Positions 35,947-44,558 of a stretch of 49,180 nucleotides of DNA are shown here, piece after piece; position 1 is the stretch's first letter; every line of letters starts with the position of its first letter. Location: the NCBI GenBank assembly GCA_900759335.1, contig CAAEUX010000080.1, forward strand, positions 1-49,180, in the 5' to 3' direction. The notes beneath the pieces are model-generated. The model was given only the letters and a program-made list of their open reading frames with translations, was not told where the DNA came from and made no database searches. The position numbers and the translations under genes are program-made. This DNA comes from an uncultured Collinsella sp. (GTDB taxonomy: Bacteria > Actinomycetota > Coriobacteriia > Coriobacteriales > Coriobacteriaceae).

Positions 35947-36888
35947 TTACTCAAATAAGCTTCCGTCTGTCATCTTTTGCAGCAGTTCGACAAAACCGAT
36001 CTGATTTAGCACGCGCTTAATCGCATACGTCTCAACATATCTCATAAGAAGCTCAGTGAGTTCCTTAATGAACCGTTTAAACTCATTCTCGGTCAGATAG
36101 CGCTCAAGCATCCAAACCATTCGAATGTAGTTGACGTTTTTGCGGCCACCGACCTTGGCGCAATAAAGCCTCTCATCATGGGCGCAAACATTACGGAATT
36201 TAACGAGGACCTCAATCGAAACCCTCGCGTCATCCACGCTGAAAAACCCGAGCTTGTGTGATCCGGTCCTACCCGTCGAGTCCACAATCATTTTGCAAAC
36301 CGCAGATTTATCCTTGGGCTTCATTAAGTTATAGAAATGTTCGATATTCCCAAAAGTCAGGTCGTTCACCAACACCCAAATGGGTACCGCACCATATGAA
36401 TTTCGGTAATGAGCGATGAAATCTGATTTGCTATTAGATACCCTACGACCCAAAACCGACGTAAGGCCAGCAATCTCTTGCGCGAAATTGGCCCCATTTT
36501 TCCCGGCGCTAGCAAATTCATTTTCATCGCAATAATTTGACTGGAGAAGATACGCTTCGGAAGCTCGGTGGGCATTCGAAAAAGCATAGGCGACCGCAGT
36601 CTTGATTTTAGCCTCAGCCAAAATCAAATATCGAAATGTAAGAGACCTTAGCTCTCTATCAAATGTGAACAGAGTGTACAAATCCAAAAAGGATGTTCCC
36701 TCAAGATACCGATCTTCGCCGGCCTCTTTGCTCTTACCAATATCGAGAAATGGATCCTTATAACCGTTGACAATTGAGTAGTAGCCCTCACGCATCAGAG
36801 TGGGGCCAGTATCCGCATCGACGCCCAAACCGCGAGATTCAAGAAGTCGAACTTGCTCATCGATAGTCAAAAAAGGCTTATCAGACAT
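35947..36888 (-). CDS. Abi family protein (Abi_2 / AbiD-AbiF type HEPN)
   Basis: 313 aa with Abi_2 family landmarks: an N-terminal LTIDEQVRLLESRG, GYYSIVNGYKDPF at 35-47, LYTLFTFDRELRSL, and a HEPN ribonuclease motif R232-N-V-C-A-H237 (RxxxxH) in the C-terminal half. Proteins of this family cause abortive infection, presumably by RNA cleavage. Some relatives are controlled by an RNA encoded just upstream. Here the leader has a strong promoter and two stable hairpins. Shine-Dalgarno GGGAG 5 bases before the ATG. The gene is AT-rich and lies in a defence island. Confidence 0.85.
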   Translation of the reverse strand: MSDKPFLTIDEQVRLLESRGLGVDADTGPTLMREGYYSIVNGYKDPFLDIGKSKEAGEDRYLEGTSFLDLYTLFTFDRELRSLTFRYLILAEAKIKTAVAYAFSNAHRASEAYLLQSNYCDENEFASAGKNGANFAQEIAGLTSVLGRRVSNSKSDFIAHYRNSYGAVPIWVLVNDLTFGNIEHFYNLMKPKDKSAVCKMIVDSTGRTGSHKLGFFSVDDARVSIEVLVKFRNVCAHDERLYCAKVGGRKNVNYIRMVWMLERYLTENEFKRFIKELTELLMRYVETYAIKRVLNQIGFVELLQKMTDGSLFE

Positions 36889-36904
36889 TCCAACTCCCTA
36901 AATG

Positions 36905-36981
36905 AAGAGAGACGACCATCCAGAAGAACAGCCGTCTCTCCGCAGGACGTAGGCCCGTAGGTTGACTACGTCAATACCGCT
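36905..36981 (-). ncRNA. Structured leader RNA of the Abi gene (candidate antitoxin RNA)
   Basis: Transcription from the promoter at 36988-37016 should begin near 36981. The RNA would contain a hairpin with a 7-bp stem (36946-36972) and a second with an 8-bp stem (36907-36940), then reach the Abi Shine-Dalgarno. Known abiF-associated RNAs sit in this position. No strong T tract follows the second hairpin, so whether a separate short RNA is released is unknown. Confidence 0.45.
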
Positions 36982-36987
36982 AGACTT

Positions 36988-37016
36988 ACTTTATCCCCTG
37001 GACTCCAAAGGGTCAA
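36988..37016 (-). promoter_or_regulatory. Promoter for the Abi leader RNA
   Basis: Minus-strand TTGACC (37011-37016), a 17-base spacer and TAAAGT (36988-36993) form a good sigma-70-type promoter. It lies about 105 bases before the Abi start and about 145 bases past the end of the upstream nuclease-like gene. Confidence 0.65.
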
Positions 37017-37161
37017 TTTAATTTAGGAAAGTAAATATCCTTCATGAATCAACCCTTGATTGCCCAAGAATTACCTTCAGTGCTCGACCTTATGCTTTTG
37101 TCTCTATGATTGTCCTACGCAGTAGATCAACCTAAATCGTTGCGCGCTCTTAACACTTGCC

Positions 37162-38430
37162 TCAATTAGCAACATCCATCCCAAATGCATCCGAGCTTAC
37201 AAAGCCAGACGTTTGCAACAAGCTCTCCTTAAAAGCGTCTGAAGTCAAACGCCCTTCGACATAAGCTTCGTAGCAACGAAGCAGCGTCTCGGTCGAAAGA
37301 ACTGCAATATCGTTTTTACGGGCGATTGTAATCTGAGTTTCAGGAAACTGGTCCCGCTCGTCAGGCTTTAATTCAATTTGTGATGCAAAAATAAGGACAC
37401 CTTTCAACTTGCCGGAGTTACCCTCTTCTTCCATTGCGTCAGCTTTTATTTGAACATGATCATATGTCTTTGAAACATGTTGTCGCTTCAGCCCGCCGTT
37501 ACTGCCTTTGATCTCAATTAAGAACAGCGTATTGTCGTAAGAGAACCTGAAATCCTCCTCCTTGTTATCCTCAAAATCCTCATCGACCTCGACAATCTCC
37601 GCTAAAAGATGGCGGACCCTCTTTTCGAGATCGAAGTCTTTGCAACAAAGGACTGACTTAATTCCCCGATAATCCGAAAGGATCTCCTCAATCCTTTTCC
37701 TCTCTTCGCCGAGAAAAACTATCTGTTCATCAATCTCTTTCAATCGCGCCCTTTGAGCCGCTTCGTCATGGTATACAACTTCGTCCAACCATTCAGGAAT
37801 ACGATTAGGCGAATCTTCGGCTGGGAAAATGGCGTCGACGATCGCCGATAGATCATCATTGTTGTTGACCTGAAGTGTTGTACCGGCAAAGGCTTCAGAT
37901 AACCGTACGGCTGAAACAGTTGACGCATCCGATTCAAGAATCGAATTAACGGGAGGCAAAATCGGTGAACTGAAAGAAAAATCCGAATGAAGATATCTGT
38001 CAGAAAGAGACGTTATCGACTCACCGAAACAAATAGGCAATGGCAAAGGGATCAGTTCGTCTATTGGTGAGCGAGCAAAATCCATAATGAAATCCTTTAG
38101 CGGCATTTTATGCTTATACCTATTGGCATGGGCCTGCCGATCGTATTCGTAGCAATATGAATACATGCAGTTTTGCGGAAACAAAACGATGCATTTACAT
38201 TTATTTGATTGCAGAAGCATCTGACCAATAGAGGAAATATCAGCATGATCATTTAGAAGATTATCGTTGTTGCAATCGCTCTTCCATAAATGCTCATCTT
38301 GTAAGTCGATAACCGTCAACTCAAAGGCGTCGAAGGCGCTTGCCTTTCCGAATTCTTTAATTGTCAGGTCCCTTGTTTCCGTGAACCCACAATCCCGTAA
38401 TCTATAAACCAATAGTTGGGTTTTCATCAT
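37162..38430 (-). CDS. Uncharacterised protein with PD-(D/E)XK-like C-terminal domain
   Basis: 422 aa, not recognised as a named family. The N-terminal half (1-215) has alternating strands and helices (LLVYRLRD, ELTVIDLQD, CIVLFPQN). A coiled-coil lies at about 222-255. The C-terminal part has an acidic stretch at 284-293 and then FLIEIKGSNGG, with E306-x-K308 as the likely nuclease E-x-K and Asp293 or Asp299 as the preceding acid. A helix-strand pattern consistent with the restriction-endonuclease fold follows. The domain may now bind rather than cut. Start ATG with AGGGG 6-7 bases upstream. Its place between Abi and DUF2188 genes suggests defence. Confidence 0.6.
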   Translation of the reverse strand: MMKTQLLVYRLRDCGFTETRDLTIKEFGKASAFDAFELTVIDLQDEHLWKSDCNNDNLLNDHADISSIGQMLLQSNKCKCIVLFPQNCMYSYCYEYDRQAHANRYKHKMPLKDFIMDFARSPIDELIPLPLPICFGESITSLSDRYLHSDFSFSSPILPPVNSILESDASTVSAVRLSEAFAGTTLQVNNNDDLSAIVDAIFPAEDSPNRIPEWLDEVVYHDEAAQRARLKEIDEQIVFLGEERKRIEEILSDYRGIKSVLCCKDFDLEKRVRHLLAEIVEVDEDFEDNKEEDFRFSYDNTLFLIEIKGSNGGLKRQHVSKTYDHVQIKADAMEEEGNSGKLKGVLIFASQIELKPDERDQFPETQITIARKNDIAVLSTETLLRCYEAYVEGRLTSDAFKESLLQTSGFVSSDAFGMDVAN

Positions 38431-38498
38431 ATAAATCCCCTTTCAACCAGAAAGATTGATACCGAGACAGAACTTCTCATTAAAGATGAAACCATTTT

Positions 38499-38534
38499 GC
38501 GGCTGTGGGCACGGCAACCCGCGCCCACAGCCGC
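38499..38534. repeat. Strong hairpin between the DUF2188 and nuclease-like genes
   Basis: Perfect 12-bp GC-rich arms (38499-38510 and 38523-38534) with a 12-nt loop lie just after the DUF2188 stop. No T tract follows on either strand, so it may stabilise or separate the two messages rather than terminate. Confidence 0.7.
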
Positions 38535-38549
38535 AATGGCCCCGAACCT

Positions 38550-38777
38550 CTATCCTCGTGGCGGGAAGGGATCGTGCCCATGGGAATCCTTTGCGCGAAT
38601 TCTGCCATCGGGACGATGGACGACCAACTCCGACTGCTGGTTAGCACTAATAACACGACTGCGCTTTATGGCCTCGCTCTGGGACGTCGTAACAAAAGAT
38701 GCACGACGTGCCCCTTCACCCTTAACCTGCCATTTGCCATCTGCCCGCTTCGTAACATGTTGGTTTTTGCTTATCAT
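38550..38777 (-). CDS. DUF2188 domain protein
   Basis: 75 aa. The pattern HVTKRADGKWQVKGEGARRAS, then AIKRSRVIS, ELVVHRPDGRIRAKDSHGHDP matches the DUF2188 family, short proteins often found next to restriction or defence genes and on mobile elements. ATG 38775-38777 has AGGTGA just upstream. An open frame extending further back is not needed. Function is unknown. It precedes the nuclease-like gene on the same strand. Confidence 0.75.
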   Translation of the reverse strand: MISKNQHVTKRADGKWQVKGEGARRASFVTTSQSEAIKRSRVISANQQSELVVHRPDGRIRAKDSHGHDPFPPRG

Positions 38778-39163
38778 ACTCACCTCGCCTTCGCGACCGA
38801 TTCTTTCACGCACTCAGAGTATGGGACTTGCGGCAAGTCCTCTCGTGCCGCTTCGCGTAAAGTATAACTACCGGCGCGGACATATACTGAACCCGGAAGC
38901 TCTCGGTGCCGAGTCTCGAAGTTGCGCAAGACGGCCTCATGATAAAGTTTCCGTATCGTACCAACGAAGCGCGGAACAGGATGCCGCCGCTGACCAACGT
39001 CCCAACAGCCGGTTACTCCCCTCCTCCCCCTCCCCAACATTCCCCAGAAAGTTCGCTGATGTTGACTGGGGTTCCCGTAAAATAAACCCCAACAAAATAT
39101 GTGCGGAGTGCCGGCCTGGAGCTGCCTTCGGACCCTATTGGCTGCTCACCGAGAGGCTCCGCT
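38778..39163. other. Gene-poor stretch between the defence island and the broken transglutaminase gene
   Basis: 386 bases. A minus-strand open frame (38780-39040) ends next to the DUF2188 start, but it resembles no family and has no clear start, so it is not called. On the plus strand a small inverted repeat (GGGGTT/AACCCC, 39068-39090) follows a TTGACT. No RNA gene is recognised. Confidence 0.6.
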
Positions 39164-40433
39164 ATGAAACGACCCCTTTACTACCTGATCTGCGCGATCG
39201 CGTGCACGTCCATGGTCAGCTCGACGATGCCCATGGCAGCCATCGCAGAAGCCATCCAACCTCAAGCAACCGCAGAGCAGCAGGCGCAAGCCGACGCCAC
39301 GAGCAGCGACACAGACAAGGCCAAGGACGCCACCAACACAAACGCGACAGCAGATACCGTAGAGGACGGCACCGCAACATCCACCGGCACCAGAGACGTC
39401 AACACGGAAAGCGACGACGGCACCATCGCCGCAACCGGCACCCCCACCCCATCCCTCCGAACCCAAACCAACCCCACGCCCGAGGCCATCTCCGCAACAT
39501 CACAAACCACCTACGCCCACTCCGCCACCGCAGCCCAAAACGGCGTCGCCTTCACCGTCTCGTGGAACGACGCCCCCGCGGGCACCGCGACGACCTTCCA
39601 CGTAACCCAAACCAACGGCTCGTCCCAGGCCAAGGCGCGCATGGACGTGCCCACCTATTGGGACGGCGGCAGCCATGAGAGCATCTGCGACCCGTCGCGC
39701 GCGGCATGGGGCAGCTACTGCAGCCTGGGCACCGCGGGCCACGACTTTACCTTTGACTTCACGGCATCGGGCACGTACCGCATCCACTTCTACTTTATGG
39801 ACAACGACAGATACGGCCCCCAAAACGACAAGGGGATCTACTACCTGCGCACCACGGCGGAGGTGACCGTAAACGACGCCGCCCGCCCAAGCGTCACGCA
39901 GATCGTCAACAACGCCGTGGCCCAGTGCAGGCAACAGACAAACGGCTCGGAATACGACATGGCGCTGTGGCTCCACGACTGGACGCTCGACCGGCTGGAG
40001 TACGACCACAGCCTCAACTGGTGCTCGGCCGAAAGCGGCCTCACGCGCCACCAGGGCACCAGAGAGCTACCAGCGCATCTACTCCAAGCTCCTTAACGCA
40101 GCGGGCATCGCCAACGGCCGCATCGCCGGCAACGGCCATACCTGGAACGCCGTAAAGATCGACGGCAAATGGTGCCAGATGGACCTAACCTGGGACGACA
40201 CCAACGACAACTGGTATGGGGACCTGGACCAGCGCCTTGCCGTTGCGCGTGCGGTCTGCTCCGACTCCCCCGTGCTTCTGCTCGATGTATGCACATCGGC
40301 CCTCGACCCCAAGACCGAGCGAGAAATGCTGGACCGCATGCGAAATCTCGGTCATACCGTCATCATCGTCACGCATCGATCTGCTGCGTTGGAGGTTTGC
40401 GATCGGGTTATAGGCCTTGCATCTAAATGGTGA
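39164..40433 (+). pseudogene. Secreted transglutaminase-like gene, frameshifted and fused to an ABC ATPase tail
   Basis: ATG 39164 (GAGAGG upstream) starts a signal peptide (MKRPLYYLICAIACTSM...AIAEA) and a Thr/Ala/Asp-rich linker. A beta-rich domain and the start of a transglutaminase-like domain follow. The frame is lost at about 40061, exactly where the catalytic-Cys codon of a GTCESY-type motif is expected, and terminates at 40096. In the next frame the domain continues (YQRIYSKLLNAAGI, GHTWNAVKIDGKW, DLTWDD) and then turns at about 40230 into an ABC-transporter ATPase end (QRLAVARAV, LLLDVCTSALD, IIVTHR). The ATPase Walker B Glu is Val. The gene is dead by at least two events. Confidence 0.8.
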
Positions 40434-40555
40434 TCTGCCGAGCAGGCTCTGCTCCCCAACGCCATGCAACTTACTTCGGATCGGACTCTACACCACTTTC
40501 TCGGCACTATCGGCGCGATCGAAATCATAAGTCACATTAAAGCAGTGATTAACAC

Positions 40556-41965
40556 TTATTTCTTCAATGCGCAGGACCACTGCATGAGACCAGCTCTAAT
40601 CAACGCAAAATAATGGGAAGAGAATTTACGCGCAAGGTATATAGGCCATTTCCAATTATTATATGCAAGCTGAGCGGCCCCATTACCAACCACAAGCGCC
40701 CAGACGCCCATGCCAGTAAAGGAAATTAAGACATACGACAATACAAAACCTGCAATAGCCGAAACTATATAAGCCGGGAGATAGGGGATTTCATTCGTAC
40801 TGATAATGTAATTACAACACAATGAATGATGGTTCCAAACCGCAAGATAAACAACCAAGGCGAAATAAAGAAGCCCGTCGGGGGAAAAACCTTTCTTAAC
40901 TAGGAACAAGACTGGGAAGCCGACAAACCAGACACCGATCGTGCATATAACAATTAAAATCCAATATAGAGACAGACTTTTTTCAATAATTTTTCGTGCA
41001 GTCTGAACTTCGCCACCAGCATAAGCAGATTGAAACATTGGAATAAAAGATCGAACGTAGGCGCTGGCAAACCCGTAAATTGCACCGCCAACTTGAATAA
41101 TTAATGAATACTGAGAGTTAACCTCCACACCAAGAAAATAGGAGCAGAGCAGCGAACTCAACTGAGTGGAAGCATAGCAGCAAAGTTGAACAACGCCGTC
41201 CCTCCACGCCAAATAAGCCACTGAAATAAACGTTTCTTTTATTTCAGAAATAGAAACACCCGTACAAGCATCGTTTGCTTTTTTTATCGCCTCTGAGTGA
41301 ACCTCCAGAAAGCGACCGCAAAAAAATCTCAGCACAATGTCATTAAACAGATAACCGATGGCAGCGCCAATGATGCCAAAACCCATAAACAGCAAAAACG
41401 CAGAAACCACAAGCTGCCCAATGCGACCATAAGACTTTGCCCTGCTTTCAGCGGAAATATCCCCGAACCCTCTCAGGCAGGTCGTATAATGAAAAAAGAA
41501 TAGATTAAAAAACACATCAAAACAAAAAATTAACCATGCGGTCCAACAAGAAAAGGGATCAATAGCACTTGAAATTGAAGAAATGTAGGCAGTTCCAACT
41601 GTAGCGGTAAGCATCAGGACAACGCAAGAAATTAACGCGTAAACAATCCGGGATGTTTTAATCAATTTGCCAAGCAGCTCATAGTCTACAGAATCACCAA
41701 CTTGAGATGAATCGTAGCCGCTCTTGCTAATGCTACGCGCACCGCTAAGACAATAGACAATATTTCTCGCAAAAGTTGGTGTAAAGCCAAATTCAAATAA
41801 CAGCGTTAAATTCCCAATGGCAACAAAAGTGTACCAGAGACCAAGTTCGGCGTTAGATAAGTAAGCAAGCAGAAACGGAAGAAGAAGGAAGCTGCTCCCC
41901 ATTGAAAGAACAGTGCTTACATAGTTCCATATAATGTCTGACTTGGTAGTATTAATTTTTGCCAT
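40556..41965 (-). CDS. Polysaccharide flippase (Wzx-type, MOP superfamily)
   Basis: 469 aa with about twelve membrane helices and no soluble domain. The start KSDIIWNYVSTVLSMGSSFLLLP is typical of oligosaccharide flippases. It should move lipid-linked repeat units across the membrane. It is last in the exopolysaccharide cluster, and its ATG overlaps the upstream polymerase stop by one base (TAATG). Codon use and base composition are markedly AT-rich compared with the housekeeping and Pel regions. Confidence 0.87.
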   Translation of the reverse strand: MAKINTTKSDIIWNYVSTVLSMGSSFLLLPFLLAYLSNAELGLWYTFVAIGNLTLLFEFGFTPTFARNIVYCLSGARSISKSGYDSSQVGDSVDYELLGKLIKTSRIVYALISCVVLMLTATVGTAYISSISSAIDPFSCWTAWLIFCFDVFFNLFFFHYTTCLRGFGDISAESRAKSYGRIGQLVVSAFLLFMGFGIIGAAIGYLFNDIVLRFFCGRFLEVHSEAIKKANDACTGVSISEIKETFISVAYLAWRDGVVQLCCYASTQLSSLLCSYFLGVEVNSQYSLIIQVGGAIYGFASAYVRSFIPMFQSAYAGGEVQTARKIIEKSLSLYWILIVICTIGVWFVGFPVLFLVKKGFSPDGLLYFALVVYLAVWNHHSLCCNYIISTNEIPYLPAYIVSAIAGFVLSYVLISFTGMGVWALVVGNGAAQLAYNNWKWPIYLARKFSSHYFALIRAGLMQWSCALKK

Positions 41966-43164
41966 TATTTAGCCATCTCCACAACATCCTTTGATGGCAC
42001 CCTGGATTGACAGGGCCCCTTATCTGAAAAGGCGGGCAGCGCCATAAGCATAAAGAAATTACATGCTGGATATAACATTCCGCATTCAACAAACCCCATT
42101 AGGGAATACAAGACCAAGCCCATGAATGTCACGTGGGCCGAAATACGCGCTTTATTTATCGCTACGCAATAGAAAGCAACAAACGCGGTAAATGGGATCA
42201 AACCGTATTGAATAAGTAGTCGACAATATGCATTGTCAAGCATGACTCTTGTTTGTATTAAATAACCACCCGTTGCAGACGGCAGCGAAACTATGGCCGT
42301 TAAGTCATTACCAAAAACAGTCAGAGGGTAGTTTTCAAAATAATAGGCGGAATAAAAAATCCGGTTGGTCATTAAATTATCAAGCTGAACAAGACATTTA
42401 TTGGCACCATGGGACCACATAAAGGGCAGGGCTATACTAATAATCGCCAGAAAAAGCGGTAAAAAAGTAAATAGGGACCCATATGGTTTTGAACGGGGGC
42501 TTCTGAATGAAATAACCGAATACAAGGCCATTACGAAAATGCCTGCTGCAGAAGTTTTTGAATCAGCTACGAAAAAAGCAATTGCGAAACAGAAGATGCC
42601 CGCAAGACCGCTTCTGCCTTTCAGCTCAAAAATAGAAGCAGAATAAGCAATAAACAAAAGCTGTCCAAAATTATTAGGATGGGCAAAGCCCATCGAATTT
42701 CGTACAAAATTGCTACCGCGCGACATTAATACAGAAGGAATGGCACCGACACTATTGAGACCAACAACCATCAATAGCATAAAGACGGACGATACAAGAA
42801 TAGACCTTGAGATGTAGTATTCAGGGACGTCTTCAGCGCAAAGGCAAAACAGCGCCAACCAAATAATCTGAGGGGCTTTATTTGATTTCAGCGACCCGAC
42901 GCAAATTAAAATCAGCAGCAAGCCAACTAGCACTTTCACATGAGAAGTCTTTTGTAGTAAAAGCTTCAGCAGTAGAAACGCTAAGGCAAACAACTCAAGG
43001 ACCAGCGAAAGCACCGCAAGAGAAATCCCAAACACATTGGTAGCATTTACTGATCCAATATAATAGGAAACTGAAAATAAAGCCAAAGCAAAGCTGAACA
43101 TTACAGCCCCGGCATTTGCTCGTATAATCTCAGTCCATGATCTTTCCACATTAGTCAAATTCAA
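41965..43164 (-). CDS. O-antigen ligase/polymerase-like membrane protein (Wzy-type)
   Basis: 399 aa with about ten membrane segments and a large external loop containing an Arg and the ligase-like segment NSMGFAHPNNFGQLL. This pattern fits Wzy polymerases, which join repeat units outside the membrane. The family is poorly conserved, so the call uses topology and the adjacent flippase. The start appears to be TTG at 43162-43164, abutting the upstream glycosyltransferase stop. A GTG six codons in is another option. Confidence 0.78.
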   Translation of the reverse strand: MNLTNVERSWTEIIRANAGAVMFSFALALFSVSYYIGSVNATNVFGISLAVLSLVLELFALAFLLLKLLLQKTSHVKVLVGLLLILICVGSLKSNKAPQIIWLALFCLCAEDVPEYYISRSILVSSVFMLLMVVGLNSVGAIPSVLMSRGSNFVRNSMGFAHPNNFGQLLFIAYSASIFELKGRSGLAGIFCFAIAFFVADSKTSAAGIFVMALYSVISFRSPRSKPYGSLFTFLPLFLAIISIALPFMWSHGANKCLVQLDNLMTNRIFYSAYYFENYPLTVFGNDLTAIVSLPSATGGYLIQTRVMLDNAYCRLLIQYGLIPFTAFVAFYCVAINKARISAHVTFMGLVLYSLMGFVECGMLYPACNFFMLMALPAFSDKGPCQSRVPSKDVVEMAK

Positions 43165-44229
43165 TTAACGTACCCCATAAACAAACTTAGTAAAGCCAAT
43201 TGCAGCCATAACACGCCTCGCAAGAAGAAGACGGATCGTAATGCGATTTTTCACTTCAGAGATAAATCGACGTGAATAGCGGTGAGAAGCAAAGCCTTCC
43301 ATTAAATAGCTGAAATACGACTGGCAGACCATATTAGAGACAGGCTTAAAAAGCTGATTCGATTCCAAACGTGCACAATTACGAATCAAAGATAAGACTT
43401 CCCTGACTGCAGATTGCTTATATAGTTCGCTTAAATCCGGATTCACGTGACATAGCTCATATAGTTTTACCAGTAAATTATCAACACTCTCGATAGCCGA
43501 GATATCAGTATTTCTCGTTACTGAATCACTATTGTTGACATAGCAATAGACCGCCGAGTCCACTACTTTTACACTTTCAGCCAGACGATAAGCATCTACC
43601 ATAAACAACGCGTCTTCACCGAAACGAATGCCATCTTCAAATTTAAGAAAACCATTCCGGAATAATGATTTCTTAAATATCTTTCCGCAAACGCTTCGGA
43701 ATACAACACCTTTAGTAAAGCTCGAAAACGGAACTTTATTAACATTATCCCAAAATGCAAGGCTAAGAGAGCATGCTGTTTTCCAGTCGATGCTTATAGC
43801 CTTGCCCGAATAATCGCCATGCTCATTCAGTAGAGCCCCGATAACCAAGCTACAGCCATCTGAGGATTCAAGCAACAGCCTAACTGCATTTATAGGCAGC
43901 ATATCGTCAGCATCAACAAATGCCACCCAATCACCGGAGGCCTCATCGATACCCCTATTACGCGCCACGCATACACCACTATTGTTTTGACTAATCAGCT
44001 TAATCCGGTTGTCGCCCTCTGCAATAGCCATAACTAGCTCAGCGCCACGATCTGTCGACCCATCATCAACAATAATTATTTCAATGTTGCTCACACTCTG
44101 ACGCTGAAGACTATTTAATGTCTTTTGAATCGTTTTTTCAGCGTTATACATCGGCACAATCACGCTCACGAGAGGATTGTCGACCAAGGAAGATTGACAG
44201 CAATTTACTTGCTTGCTTGTTGACGTCAT
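43165..44229 (-). CDS. Family 2 glycosyltransferase
   Basis: 354-aa cytoplasmic GT-A enzyme. VSVIVPMYNAEKTI and VDDGSTD (Asp55) bind the nucleotide sugar, VARNRGI follows, and the metal-binding DAD is at 106-108. A long C-terminal helical region without membrane helices follows. It adds one sugar to the lipid-linked repeat unit; which one cannot be told. Its ATG overlaps the GT4 remnant stop as ATGA. Confidence 0.88.
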   Translation of the reverse strand: MTSTSKQVNCCQSSLVDNPLVSVIVPMYNAEKTIQKTLNSLQRQSVSNIEIIIVDDGSTDRGAELVMAIAEGDNRIKLISQNNSGVCVARNRGIDEASGDWVAFVDADDMLPINAVRLLLESSDGCSLVIGALLNEHGDYSGKAISIDWKTACSLSLAFWDNVNKVPFSSFTKGVVFRSVCGKIFKKSLFRNGFLKFEDGIRFGEDALFMVDAYRLAESVKVVDSAVYCYVNNSDSVTRNTDISAIESVDNLLVKLYELCHVNPDLSELYKQSAVREVLSLIRNCARLESNQLFKPVSNMVCQSYFSYLMEGFASHRYSRRFISEVKNRITIRLLLARRVMAAIGFTKFVYGVR

Positions 44230-44558
44230 AAACAGACGCCCCCCGCAAGCTTATTTGGACGACCCATAGAAATAATTGCTTCAATCCATTCGGCAACATT
44301 AAAGGAGCATTTTAAAAATTTATCAGAAATATCAGCCGCATCTGGAACGCCAAATGAACAGACATAAGGTAATCCGTTAAGCTTGGCCTCAATTGCGGCA
44401 ACACCAAGTCCCTCAAACGAAGCAAGAAATTCAAACGTAGCATATGAGCTGAGGGCCTTTATATACCTACCAACAACGATTTCGGTTCCACCCAGCCCAT
44501 TTGAAAGGCCAGATACTAAAACCCTAGGCTTATTGTGGTCTAAGGCAGACGAAACCAT
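44226..44558 (-). pseudogene. GT4 glycosyltransferase with the middle deleted in frame
   Basis: 110 aa. The first 40 residues (PRVLVSGLSNGLGGTEIVVGRYI) are a normal GT4 N-terminus, and from residue 47 on the sequence is the C-terminal donor-site motif (FEGLGVAAIEAKLNGLPYVCS) and tail. About 220-250 residues that normally lie between are missing. The reading frame and the overlaps with both neighbours (TAATG and ATGA) are kept, so it still fits the operon. It is almost certainly inactive as a transferase. A related GT4 in the same cluster is intact. Confidence 0.8.

Noticed and set aside
38780..39040. A minus-strand open frame just before the DUF2188 gene
   Set aside because: No family resemblance, poor start, basic low-information sequence; its stop merely coincides with the DUF2188 Shine-Dalgarno.
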